This document shows positions 24,329 through 32,612 of a stretch of DNA of 39,642 bases, piece after piece. The DNA is from a virus. The stretch covers positions 1-39,642 of IMG/VR virus record IMGVR_UViG_3300033148_007798, one strand, 5' to 3'. The translations under genes and the position numbers were made by a program. Below the pieces are notes generated by a model that had not been told where the DNA came from, made no database searches, and saw only the letters and a list, made by a program, of their open reading frames with translations. Each line of letters starts with the position of its first letter. Position 1 is the first letter of the stretch.

Positions 24329-24508
24329 TTTCTATTAACAATTTAATAAACAAGAATTAATTACTTCAAAATAAAAAAAATAAACTTGTCAACTACAATA
24401 AAAAATAATAAAAATTATTTAAAAATTAAAAAATACTTTGACAAAAAATCTAAAAAAACTCATACTATCAATCTATCAAAATTTTTTATAAAAGAGGAAT
24501 CATAAATA
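24329..24508. promoter_or_regulatory. Divergent AT-rich control region between left and right operons
   Basis: A 180-base, extremely AT-rich stretch with long A tracts between divergent genes. It carries the plus promoter described separately, a second TTGTCA on the plus strand (24386-24391), and overlapping this a perfect TTGACA on the minus strand (plus 24387-24392), about 60 bases before the methyltransferase start. No good minus -10 element is visible at 16-18 bases from it. A tracts next to the -35 could act as UP elements. No coding sequence was seen. Confidence 0.5.
24438..24466 (+). promoter_or_regulatory. Candidate early promoter for the right operon
   Basis: A perfect TTGACA (24438-24443), a 17-base spacer and CATACT (24461-24466, 4/6 match to TATAAT) stand about 43 bases before the ATG at 24509. 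Poly-A runs upstream may enhance it. AAAGAGGA at about 24491-24498 is the ribosome binding site of the first gene. Early host-polymerase transcription of the replication genes is the likely purpose. Confidence 0.6.
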
Positions 24509-25276
24509 ATGACCACAACTACTCTTGCTATTTACAGTGATTTCCATATAGGAACCAAAGAAAATAATGATGATTTTAAGATAGATGAAAAATTATTTAT
24601 AGAATATATAAATGCATCTATAAAAAAATATGACATAGTAATATTTAATGGTGACGTTTTTGAACTATGGCAAGGAAAATCATGGAATAATGACCTAAAA
24701 ACTTTTGATAATATCAGAGAAGCCAGACCATTAATAACAAACTATATAATAAATTCTATTAAAGCATCAAAAATAGAATACATTATAGGCAATCACGATT
24801 GGATATTATATCAGAAACAAATTATCCCCCTTATAAAATCTCATTACTCATACAATTCACCAAATGGATTAATATGGATAGAACATGGACACAAACCAGA
24901 TATATTCAATAATAGGTGGAGTATATTTGGAAAATTTATAACTTGGATAACAGGCTGGATAGAACGTTGCATTTATAACGACATCGATATAAAAATAGCA
25001 AAATTACTAGATCTAAATATAACAGCGAATACCTCCAGATTACCATATATAAAATATGCGGAAAAATTAATAAAAAAAATGAATTTAAACATAATAGCAC
25101 TAGGACATACACATAGACCATATAGACAATCAATAACTGTAAATAATCAACATAAACCATGTATAGCTAGTTACATAGATACTGGTAAATGTTGTGATAG
25201 CAATCACCTCGATGAAACTATAATCAGAATAGGTGATACCAATAACACAATATATCAATACAAACGAACACTATAA
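24509..25276 (+). CDS. Metallophosphoesterase, LpxH-like
   Basis: A 255-aa calcineurin-type metallophosphoesterase with a complete metal site: D11-x-H13 (YSDFHIG), G48-D49 (IFNGDVFELW), GNHD at 94-97, H126-x-H128 (EHGHKPD) and GHTH at 199-202. The order and the EHGHKPD segment resemble UDP-2,3-diacylglucosamine hydrolase (LpxH)-like proteins, but phage members may act on other phosphoesters. Length is typical. It starts with ATG behind AAAGAGGA and is the first gene of the right operon. The next gene starts 19 bases after its stop. The coding strand carries as much or more C than G, as on the plus strand further left and unlike most later genes in this operon. The substrate is unknown. Confidence 0.85.
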   Translation: MTTTTLAIYSDFHIGTKENNDDFKIDEKLFIEYINASIKKYDIVIFNGDVFELWQGKSWNNDLKTFDNIREARPLITNYIINSIKASKIEYIIGNHDWILYQKQIIPLIKSHYSYNSPNGLIWIEHGHKPDIFNNRWSIFGKFITWITGWIERCIYNDIDIKIAKLLDLNITANTSRLPYIKYAEKLIKKMNLNIIALGHTHRPYRQSITVNNQHKPCIASYIDTGKCCDSNHLDETIIRIGDTNNTIYQYKRTL

Positions 25277-25295
25277 AATAAAAAAGAGGTGCAAA

Positions 25296-26729
25296 ATGAA
25301 CTACCAACAAGAATTTTTTGATGCTATAGCAAGGTTAACTGGTCAAAAAAATATACTCACCATACCAGTATTGTTCATTGATTTCACTGGTAATTTAGAA
25401 GCAGCCTTATTTTTAAGCCAGTTACTCTATTGGACTTCACGCAGTAATAATCAAGGATGGGTATACAAAACCTACAAAGAATGGCAAGAAGAACTACGAT
25501 TATCTGAGTATCAAATCAGAAATATCACAAAAAAATTCAAAAAACAAGGGTTTTTAGAAACAAAAGTTAAAAAGGTACATGGCAATCCAACCCTACATTA
25601 TCGCATAAAAATAGAAAACTTTTCAGAAACCTTCTTAAAATTTTTACGGGGTGGTTCCCTTAAAAATTTAAGGGACGTACCCGAAATTTCCGCAGGTTCT
25701 ATTAATACAGAAACTACTACAGAAACTACTACAGAAACTACAAAAAAAATAATAGAAAGGGAAAATCCCTTTCTAAAATTTATCCCGGTTAGGGAAACTG
25801 GAAATAAAGATATATATACAGCTTTTAATAAAAAAGAAAACTTGGAATTAATCCGTCCGGACGGATTAATTCAACAAACAGAACAGCTACAACAGTTGTG
25901 TGTATCTAAATTTAAAAAGAAAAAAGATGCCATAAGTTTTTTTAATTTTATTTATAATGTACAAGTAAATGACTATACACAATTATGTAAGTTTGCTAAA
26001 TCTATTTGTAATGAATATACTTCTGATATTCTGCTAACTGTTAGAAAAAAAATTGAAGAAGATATAAAAAAAGGCTTGATATCTCATTACAATATTCCAT
26101 ATGTGAAAACTGCCTTAGAAATAGAACAAAAGAATGCAATGGAGTATAATTATAAAAACGGTTTTAAGAAATTTTGTATAGAATATTTTAAGGATACTAA
26201 GCGTTCTAATACAGTATATAACTTTTATACAAAAATATTAACAACATCTAAAGACAGTAGAATAAAGAATAACTATCATGGATTGCATATAGATAATATA
26301 AAAGAGCGTAGGATACATAATATTAAGAGTATTATAAATACATACGGTGAAGACATATTTTTTAAAGTTATAGATATTTTTGCTGATTATAAGATACAAG
26401 GTGTGTGGCCTAAGAGCTCATTTACACTTCTCCATTTTACTAATTATGTACGTAAATGCTTTGAGGGTAAATATCAAAAACAACAAACTGAAGAAGAAAA
26501 CAAAGTTGCAGATAGAACACAGCAAGAAGAAATAAAAAATGATGTACCTAATATTATCCCAATAGTACACAAAAAGGTACGGGATACATATAAAGATAAT
26601 TTAATACAATATAATTGGAACTATAAGTGTAAATGTGGTACTATTGTTGAATTATACGAGAGTCACTGTAGTACATGTGGAAAATATTTATTATGGGATA
26701 AAGTTGATTATTCTTTGATTTTAAGCTAA
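25296..26729 (+). CDS. Replication initiator-like protein (winged-helix N-terminus, zinc ribbon C-terminus)
   Basis: A 477-aa protein from ATG at 25296, chosen because AAAGAGGT precedes it. An in-frame ATG at 25233 would overlap the previous gene and has no ribosome binding site. Residues 16-110 (TGQKNILTIPVLFIDFTGNLEAALFLSQLLYWTSR ... WVYKTYKEWQEELRLSEYQIRNITKKFKKQGFLETKVKKVHGNPTLHYRI) are the winged-helix pattern of phage replisome organisers and DnaD-like initiators. A low-complexity linker with TETTTETTTETT follows (about 138-148), then a helical region with PYVKTALEIEQKN. The C-terminus CKCGTIVELYESHCSTCGK is a zinc-ribbon-like CxC-x(12)-CxxC. Inverted and direct repeats lie inside the coding sequence (25.65-25.87 kb), as in phages whose origin is within the initiator gene. 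Neighbours are recombination nucleases. Confidence 0.7.
   Translation: MNYQQEFFDAIARLTGQKNILTIPVLFIDFTGNLEAALFLSQLLYWTSRSNNQGWVYKTYKEWQEELRLSEYQIRNITKKFKKQGFLETKVKKVHGNPTLHYRIKIENFSETFLKFLRGGSLKNLRDVPEISAGSINTETTTETTTETTKKIIERENPFLKFIPVRETGNKDIYTAFNKKENLELIRPDGLIQQTEQLQQLCVSKFKKKKDAISFFNFIYNVQVNDYTQLCKFAKSICNEYTSDILLTVRKKIEEDIKKGLISHYNIPYVKTALEIEQKNAMEYNYKNGFKKFCIEYFKDTKRSNTVYNFYTKILTTSKDSRIKNNYHGLHIDNIKERRIHNIKSIINTYGEDIFFKVIDIFADYKIQGVWPKSSFTLLHFTNYVRKCFEGKYQKQQTEEENKVADRTQQEEIKNDVPNIIPIVHKKVRDTYKDNLIQYNWNYKCKCGTIVELYESHCSTCGKYLLWDKVDYSLILS
25656..25675. repeat. Inverted repeat 1 in the initiator gene
   Basis: Nine-base arms TCCCTTAAA and TTTAAGGGA around a 2-base centre. A further outer pairing, CGGG (25647-25650) with CCCG (25680-25683) and flanking T/A runs, lengthens the potential hairpin. 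It is the first of three closely spaced inverted repeats, possibly part of an origin. Confidence 0.6.
25707..25741 (+). repeat. Tandem 12-bp repeat, three copies
   Basis: ACAGAAACTACT is repeated in direct tandem: two complete copies and a third lacking its last base. It encodes TETTTETTTETT in frame. Its place between inverted repeats 1 and 2 makes an iteron-like role possible, but a slippage-derived linker is the simpler explanation. Confidence 0.75.
25753..25775. repeat. Inverted repeat 2 in the initiator gene
   Basis: Arms TAGAAAGGG (25753-25761) and CCCTTTCTA (25767-25775) are exact reverse complements around AAAAT. It is the second of three inverted repeats within about 220 bases. Confidence 0.65.
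25845..25872. repeat. Perfect 28-bp palindrome in the initiator gene
   Basis: The arm GAATTAATCCGTCC (25845-25858) is followed with no spacer by its exact reverse complement (25859-25872). A GC-rich centre (TCCGGA) in such AT-rich DNA, and inside a coding region, is unlikely by chance. Candidate uses are a dimeric protein binding site, a cruciform or an origin element. Confidence 0.8.
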
Positions 26730-26741
26730 GGAAACCGTATC

Positions 26742-27875
26742 ATGATTTTAATTATAGCAGATGTGCATTTGGGTCATAGATTATATTCTGCACATACCCA
26801 GACAGGTATAACTACAGCAGAATATGATACTAGATATGCTTTGGAACGTGTATATGAAAGAGTTATAAAACCTGATATTGATATGATTATATGTGCGGGG
26901 GACTTCTTTAATACACATCGACCAAGTAGTGAGAATGTGAGATGGAGTATTACATGGTTCAACAGGATAAATACTTTAGGTAAACCTTTTTATATAATTC
27001 CAGGAAATCATGACATTACTACATATTCTAATTCTATGGCATTTCTAAAAGCTTTAGATTTCGAAAATGTTTATTTCTTGACAGATGATATATACAGGAT
27101 TGTATGGAAAGGGTGGAATATTTATTTTGTACCTTTTTTCAGTAGTACTACAAAAGATAAATATTCACCAACTTATGAAAAGTTGATATCTATTATGCAA
27201 ACACTTAATCCTACTGACAAAAATATAATAATTACACATATACAAGAATCAGCAGCAAAAATAGGAGCTGAGAATTTTATTTTATCTAAAGGAGTTTCTG
27301 TTTTTGAATTGGATGAATATACAGTACAATATCCATTCACGAAATTTATAGCTGGTCATATGCATTTGCAACAGGAATATAAAAAAAAGAATGGTATTCA
27401 CGTAGTTTATCCAGGATCCTTAACATATATGGATTTTGTGGATTGTGGAAAACTTAAAGGATATGTTACAATGGATGAAGAAGGTAATATTAAGTTTGCA
27501 GAAATTGACGGGCTTCGTCGTTATATACATTCTGTTTATAAAACAGAAGAAGAACTGGAAAGTTTTTTAGAAACTCTACCAAATACTGTTGATAATATTT
27601 GCATTTTTCTTACAGTACCTTCTAATCTTAAAATGTCTGAATCTGCTATACGTAAGATATTTTCTGAAAAGGGTTATGAGGTTTCTCGTATTCAATATTT
27701 TACAGATGATAAAGATAAAGTCTTTCTCCATGTAGATAATGTAAAGAGTAAAAATCCTATACAACTTCTAGAAACATGGTTACATGCATATAAAGATACT
27801 ACAGATGAATCTATAGATATCGACAAAATAATAGAAAGGGGTAAGGGTTATATAAATGCATATCAATCGTCTTGA
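26742..27875 (+). CDS. sbcD: SbcD/Mre11-type nuclease subunit (T4 gp47-like)
   Basis: A 377-aa metallophosphoesterase nuclease with all Mre11/SbcD motifs: D7-x-H9 (IADVHLGH), G53-D54 (CAGDFFNTHRP), PGNHD at 87-91, ITH at 164-166 and AGHMH at 204-208. The C-terminal part (about 260-377) corresponds to the capping and SbcC-binding region. In phages this pair processes DNA ends for recombination-dependent replication. The start ATG follows AAGGAAA. Its last 20 bases overlap the start of the SbcC gene, a typical translational coupling for this two-subunit complex. Length and motif order are normal, and all metal ligands are present. Confidence 0.9.
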   Translation: MILIIADVHLGHRLYSAHTQTGITTAEYDTRYALERVYERVIKPDIDMIICAGDFFNTHRPSSENVRWSITWFNRINTLGKPFYIIPGNHDITTYSNSMAFLKALDFENVYFLTDDIYRIVWKGWNIYFVPFFSSTTKDKYSPTYEKLISIMQTLNPTDKNIIITHIQESAAKIGAENFILSKGVSVFELDEYTVQYPFTKFIAGHMHLQQEYKKKNGIHVVYPGSLTYMDFVDCGKLKGYVTMDEEGNIKFAEIDGLRRYIHSVYKTEEELESFLETLPNTVDNICIFLTVPSNLKMSESAIRKIFSEKGYEVSRIQYFTDDKDKVFLHVDNVKSKNPIQLLETWLHAYKDTTDESIDIDKIIERGKGYINAYQSS

Positions 27876-29973
27876 ACTTAAGGGATTTATGTCATATAGG
27901 GATACTACTATTATTGAGTTTCCCGATGGTATAATTGGAATTACGGGTTGTATTGAAGATGATATAACTAGATCTAACGGTAGTGGTAAATCTAGTATTG
28001 TAATGGCAATACTATTTGCATTATACGGAACTGGTATCTTTTCTAAAAAGGATGAGGTATGGTTTGATTCATTACCTTCTGGAGAGGAGGTATATGTTAA
28101 ATTATTTTTCGAATTGAATGGCAATAATTATACAATCCAGCGAGGTGGTAAAAAGGCTACAAGTAGTTATCTAACTGTATATGAAAATGATGTTAAGTGT
28201 GGATCTTCAATAAAAGAATCCCAAGAATTTATTAATTCATTAATGTGTATGGATTCATGGTTATTTACAGCATCAGTATTTTTTTCACAAAATGATATAT
28301 CCTCATTTATAACAACTACTCCTCAAAAAAGACGAGAATATATAGATTCTGTACTAGACATAGCTATCTATGGAGATATGTATAAGATATGTAATAAAGA
28401 TCGAAAAGCAGTTGAGAACTCTATAGCAACTATGAAAGTTGATATTGATACTGATGTTGAAAAAGCTAAACAAGTGAAAGCTGATATAAATAAAATCGAC
28501 AATATAATAAAAAATAAGAATAAACTGAAGCAAGAACATGATAAAAAAATGAAAGAGTTGCTTCAAATAGAATCTGTGAAAACTATTATAAAAACTGTCA
28601 AAGAATATGAAAGTATGTTAGAAGTATCTATTACTGAAAAAACGAAGTTAGACAATAAAGAACAAGAACTAGAACAATCTATAGAAAAGACGAAAAATAT
28701 ATTGGATGGGTTACAAGAGATTGAGCAAGTATTTGAACAATATAAAGATTTTAATGAGGAACAACAACAGGCAAGTATAAAGAAACTGTCAGAAGAAATT
28801 TCTGTTTGTGAAGAAGAAATAAATAATCATACAGAAAGACGAAATATATTAGAAAAAGAGATTATTGCACTAAATATAGAAATACAAAATTTAGAAAAAG
28901 ATAAATATAAATTATCAGTAGGCATTTGTTCTCAATGCGGTAAAGAGATAAGTGAAGAAGATGTACAATTCCACCAAGCAGAAATAGAAAAAAATATAAC
29001 TAATATAAAGAAACGTAAAATAGACATAGAAAAAAATTCCGAAGTTATCTTACAAGAAATTCAGAAAAAAACAGCAACACTAACTCTCAATAAAGAAGAA
29101 ATATCAAAAATAGAACGTAGGTTCTCTGAATATGAAAGAATGAAAAATGAATATAATATGAAAATGCAATATAAAGAACGAATGACAGAAGATTTAAAAA
29201 GATATGATAAAGAATTAGGAGATATTGATCAAAGGATTAAAGAAACCACAGTATTAATTAATAAATACACTGTCGATATAGAAACTCTAAAAAATAAGAT
29301 ACCAAAGAATTTCGATTCTTCTGTGGAAGAAGTTCAACAAGAAATTGCAGAGATAGAGGAAGCATTATCTGATATAGATAAAAAAACTGGTATGGTTGAT
29401 CATATGAGAAAAATATTATTAGATATAGAATCTAATATATCTAAAAATAAGGATGAAATGAAACGTTTGTATGAAGAGGTTAATACTTTATCAATACTTG
29501 CACAGGCTTTCAAACAAATACCTGTACAGATATTTAATGAATCTATACTTGCTATAGAAATATATGCTAATGAAATTATACAAAATATATTGACACATTT
29601 CAAAGTTAAGTTATATATAGATGAAACTAAAGAAAGACAGCCTTTAAATGTTGCGTTTGAAATTAATAATGAATATCGTAATTATAATATGCTTAGCGGG
29701 GGCCAACAAGTAATATGTGCATTAGGTCTGCGTATTGGATTTAGTAAAGTAATTACACAGAGATCTAGAACTTCCATAAATTTTTTAGTACTAGATGAAA
29801 TATTTGGAGCACTTGATGAATCCAATCGAAAAGATGTTATTAGAATATTAACAGAAATATCTAATTATTTTAAACAAATTTTTGTAATAACGCATACTGA
29901 GGAAGCATCAATGTTTCCTTATAACATTAATGTTTTAATGAATTCGGAAGGAATCAGTACTTGTTCCTTTTAA
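27856..29973 (+). CDS. sbcC: SbcC/Rad50-type ATPase subunit (T4 gp46-like)
   Basis: A 705-aa SMC-like ATPase. The N-terminal LELKGFMSYRDTTIIEFPDGIIGITG leads into Walker A NGSGKSS (41-47). Long coiled coils on both sides (about 190-350 and 370-560) flank the zinc hook CSQC (C358, C361). The C-terminal lobe has the ABC signature LSGGQQ (613-618) and Walker B FLVLDE (643-648) followed by FGALDE. It forms the ATP-driven DNA-binding partner of the SbcD nuclease. It is shorter than bacterial SbcC, as phage gp46 homologues are. The start ATG at 27856 is inside the sbcD 3' end, with AAAGGGGTAAGGG upstream. Confidence 0.92.
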   Translation: MHINRLELKGFMSYRDTTIIEFPDGIIGITGCIEDDITRSNGSGKSSIVMAILFALYGTGIFSKKDEVWFDSLPSGEEVYVKLFFELNGNNYTIQRGGKKATSSYLTVYENDVKCGSSIKESQEFINSLMCMDSWLFTASVFFSQNDISSFITTTPQKRREYIDSVLDIAIYGDMYKICNKDRKAVENSIATMKVDIDTDVEKAKQVKADINKIDNIIKNKNKLKQEHDKKMKELLQIESVKTIIKTVKEYESMLEVSITEKTKLDNKEQELEQSIEKTKNILDGLQEIEQVFEQYKDFNEEQQQASIKKLSEEISVCEEEINNHTERRNILEKEIIALNIEIQNLEKDKYKLSVGICSQCGKEISEEDVQFHQAEIEKNITNIKKRKIDIEKNSEVILQEIQKKTATLTLNKEEISKIERRFSEYERMKNEYNMKMQYKERMTEDLKRYDKELGDIDQRIKETTVLINKYTVDIETLKNKIPKNFDSSVEEVQQEIAEIEEALSDIDKKTGMVDHMRKILLDIESNISKNKDEMKRLYEEVNTLSILAQAFKQIPVQIFNESILAIEIYANEIIQNILTHFKVKLYIDETKERQPLNVAFEINNEYRNYNMLSGGQQVICALGLRIGFSKVITQRSRTSINFLVLDEIFGALDESNRKDVIRILTEISNYFKQIFVITHTEEASMFPYNINVLMNSEGISTCSF

Positions 29974-30002
29974 ACTAAAAAAATATAGGATGGTGTTCTA
30001 TC

Positions 30003-31451
30003 ATGTTGTTAGAGAATGTATATAATTCTTTTGTAAAGCATACTGGTTTAACAGATGTTATCTATAGATCGGTATTTATAAATATCTCCGATATTTTAAA
30101 AAATATTTCTGATATAGATTGGATGTCCTGTTCTTATACAGATTCTGAACAAGGGGTAGAATTTTATTTTGATGATACAGAATATATTCCTTTGTTCATT
30201 ATAGAATTGATTTTTAATATTTTTGAAAATTTTTATACACTTCCTGAAGATGCAGAAATGTCTGTAAGCTTGAGATATAAAGATAAAGAATATACAATCA
30301 GACATGATAGTACTGATAATACTATTCCAACTGATCTAGAGTTTATTAGAAAAAATAAACTATTTAGGTTCTTTGTACTTGATAGACCTGTTGCTGATTT
30401 ATTTATGGAATTTGATCGGATATTTGAATTCATTAATGGATTTCAGAGAAAAATTACTTCTGTATATCAACCTCTGCAAAAACTTTTTAATAAAGAATCT
30501 GATTTGGTCATAAAAGAAAAAACACATGTGCATCAAGATATTACTATGAATAAACTGAATATAGAAAAACTGAAAGTAGATATGGATCGTGTGTTGGAAG
30601 ATATAACAAAAGTCAATGATGAGAAGATAAACCTACAGAAAGAAAGAAATGAACTAGTACAAAAATTAAACCAAAGAGAGGCTTTGTTGTCAAAGAGGGA
30701 AAAGCTCTCAATAGAATATTCTACTATATTGCAGAACAGACAGAACTATGTAGAGAACCGAACAAATATAGAGAAAATATTAGCTGATATAAATGTAACT
30801 CTTGAAGATATAGCAGCTCGAAAAACCGCTTCAGACGATGTTGTCGAAAGAGACCTTTTCATTAAGAAAAAAACAGCATTTGAAAAGAATTTGATGCATA
30901 TAGATGCGCTGTTACAAAATATAGATGCTACATTAAATGATATATTAAGCAAACGACAAAGTACTGTTTCAGAATTAGAAGTAATTGATCAGATATCTAT
31001 TAGTCATATTGAAAATATCGATAAAGAAATACAACTTAAGGAAGAGAGATACGAAAAGCTATATAATACTCTTGTAAATCTAGAATCTGAATTGAAAAAA
31101 CAAAAGCATGAAGAAGTAGTACGGGAAGCATCTGTAGAGAACGATGCTTCGTATGCTACTGCAACAATAACAGATATAGAAAAAACTTCAATTGCTTCAC
31201 ATTTATCTAGCCCACTACAACCTACAGCCGTATTAACCGTTCAAAACTATTTAAGATATTATTTTTATCATTACGCAAATCTGAAAGTTGAGCAAGATAT
31301 TACAAATATTGATTCTTCTTTGAAAAAATCAATATATAGTAGATTAATTCTTCTAGAACACTTCAATATCTCATTGAATAAATTGTTTACCATAATAGAC
31401 TATACTTATCCATCTACAATTAAAAAGATTGTAAAAATCACTAGAGAATAG
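30003..31451 (+). CDS. Hypothetical coiled-coil protein between sbcC and the reductase
   Basis: A 482-aa protein, family not recognised. Residues 1-155 appear globular with many aromatic and acidic residues (MLLENVYNSFVKHTGLTDVIYRSVFIN, VEFYFDDTEYIPLFIIELIFNIFENF). Residues about 175-375 are a long charged coiled coil. The C-terminal 90 residues form another helical domain (VQNYLRYYFYHYANLKVEQD). A ribosome binding site with AGGATGG precedes ATG 30003. Placed 29 bases after sbcC and 3 bases before the next gene, it is surely co-transcribed with the recombination genes. The architecture, a head domain plus coiled coil, could suit a scaffold or recombination partner, but it lacks any ATPase motif. 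Confidence 0.6.
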   Translation: MLLENVYNSFVKHTGLTDVIYRSVFINISDILKNISDIDWMSCSYTDSEQGVEFYFDDTEYIPLFIIELIFNIFENFYTLPEDAEMSVSLRYKDKEYTIRHDSTDNTIPTDLEFIRKNKLFRFFVLDRPVADLFMEFDRIFEFINGFQRKITSVYQPLQKLFNKESDLVIKEKTHVHQDITMNKLNIEKLKVDMDRVLEDITKVNDEKINLQKERNELVQKLNQREALLSKREKLSIEYSTILQNRQNYVENRTNIEKILADINVTLEDIAARKTASDDVVERDLFIKKKTAFEKNLMHIDALLQNIDATLNDILSKRQSTVSELEVIDQISISHIENIDKEIQLKEERYEKLYNTLVNLESELKKQKHEEVVREASVENDASYATATITDIEKTSIASHLSSPLQPTAVLTVQNYLRYYFYHYANLKVEQDITNIDSSLKKSIYSRLILLEHFNISLNKLFTIIDYTYPSTIKKIVKITRE

Positions 31452-31454
31452 ATA

Positions 31455-31850
31455 ATGCTTTTTAGACGATTTATCCCTAATAAAAAGAAATCAAGAAGAA
31501 TATTTAAGACTATGTGTGATTATGTAAATGCACATAGAACCTTTCTTATGTCAAAAGAAAACATGCTTAATAAGAAATATAAAATGTATATGCAAAATAG
31601 CGATAAGATATATATTACTTTACAAGACTTTATGAACTTTATAGAAGATGATTCTATTACTACTGAAGATATTTTAAATAGCTGTAGAACATTGGCCGAG
31701 ATACAATCTGGAAAAATCGATTATATAGATGTATGGGCTATATCGGAAGATAACCATATCATCTTATGTGCAGATAAGACTAAGTGTAAACAACATAAAG
31801 ATTCCACTATGTCTAAAATACGCATATCTACTATACAAATTAAAGAATAG
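31455..31850 (+). CDS. Hypothetical basic protein
   Basis: A 131-aa protein, family not recognised. Lys/Arg-rich N-terminus (MLFRRFIPNKKKSRRIFKTMCDYVNAHRTFLMSKENMLNKKYKMYM), then an acidic helix (TLQDFMNFIEDDSITTEDILNSCRTLAEI) and a beta-rich end with ILCADKTKCKQHK. The ATG lies just after the stop of the preceding gene, a tight operon arrangement with coupled translation. The basic N-terminus might bind nucleic acid. This is inference only. Confidence 0.55.
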   Translation: MLFRRFIPNKKKSRRIFKTMCDYVNAHRTFLMSKENMLNKKYKMYMQNSDKIYITLQDFMNFIEDDSITTEDILNSCRTLAEIQSGKIDYIDVWAISEDNHIILCADKTKCKQHKDSTMSKIRISTIQIKE

Positions 31851-31861
31851 AATTAATTATT

Positions 31862-32572
31862 ATGGTTGTTGAGACAGAATTTGGTAAATATACAAAAACT
31901 AGTAGAATATGTACAATATGTACAAGATCTGATCATATGGAAATTAATGCTCTCAGAGCTAGGGATCATTTAACATATGATGAAATAATAGCAAAAAAAC
32001 CAGATTTAACTATTGAGGCTCTAGATATTCATTTCAGAAATCACTTTATAATTTCCAAAGTAAATCGACAAATATTAAATCTGAAAGAAGAAAATAGTCA
32101 GGAATCTATTGAACTTGTATCTAGAATACTTGAAGGAGATGTGGATTTATTCGGTGCTCTACATGATATGCTAGAAGTAAATGCACAAAGATTGCATATT
32201 ATAAATGAACGTATTAAAAAAATTTCAGACGATATAGAAATAGATAATACCGATGAAATGCAACTTCAAGAGTTTGTAGCTTTAAATAGATTATCAGATT
32301 CTATAGAGAATAAAATTTTGAAAATATATGAGATGATGCATAAATATATATTCCCAAAGGATATATCTAAAGCGGTCATGCAATTTCAGTATACCACGCT
32401 CAGTAAATTTGTGAATAGTATCATAAAAGTATTGATACATTTTGAACAAAATACAGAATATTCTGGATTGGTTCAAAATATTCGAGCAATGCTTTCACAT
32501 GAAATTTCTAATATAGAGACAGCTATATTAAAATCAGGAGGTGTGCTGAAGCTACCAGACGAATCTAAATAA
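31862..32572 (+). CDS. Zinc-binding HTH-like hypothetical protein
   Basis: A 236-aa protein. Residues 15-62 (RICTICTRSDHMEINALRARDHLTYDEIIAKKPDLTIEALDIHFRNHF) follow a widespread pattern C-x2-C-x(4)-H ... I-x(n)-E-I ... x-H-x(3)-H: two Cys (17, 20) and His (25, 57, 61) that probably bind zinc, combined with a helix-turn-helix in the middle. The remainder (65-236) is helical, with a coiled-coil stretch. Proteins with this N-terminal domain include small terminase-like and regulatory proteins, so a DNA-binding role is likely, but the exact one is open. It starts with ATG at 31862 without a strong Shine-Dalgarno, 11 bases after the previous stop. Confidence 0.6.
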   Translation: MVVETEFGKYTKTSRICTICTRSDHMEINALRARDHLTYDEIIAKKPDLTIEALDIHFRNHFIISKVNRQILNLKEENSQESIELVSRILEGDVDLFGALHDMLEVNAQRLHIINERIKKISDDIEIDNTDEMQLQEFVALNRLSDSIENKILKIYEMMHKYIFPKDISKAVMQFQYTTLSKFVNSIIKVLIHFEQNTEYSGLVQNIRAMLSHEISNIETAILKSGGVLKLPDESK

Positions 32573-32593
32573 TAATCTATGTAAAAAATATCG

Positions 32594-32601
32594 AAAGGAG
32601 G
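32594..32601 (+). promoter_or_regulatory. Strong Shine-Dalgarno for the reductase gene
   Basis: AAAGGAGG lies 11 bases before the ATG at 32613. It is one of the best matches to the 16S rRNA tail in this window and supports this start for the reductase precursor. Confidence 0.75.
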
Positions 32602-32612
32602 TTGTTTGGCTC

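Noticed and set aside
25707-25741. CRISPR-like direct repeats
   Set aside because: A contiguous 12-bp tandem with no spacers that encodes an in-frame TETT linker.
27780-28124. Minus-strand frame across the sbcD-sbcC junction
   Set aside because: Antisense to two strongly supported genes, with no ribosome binding site.
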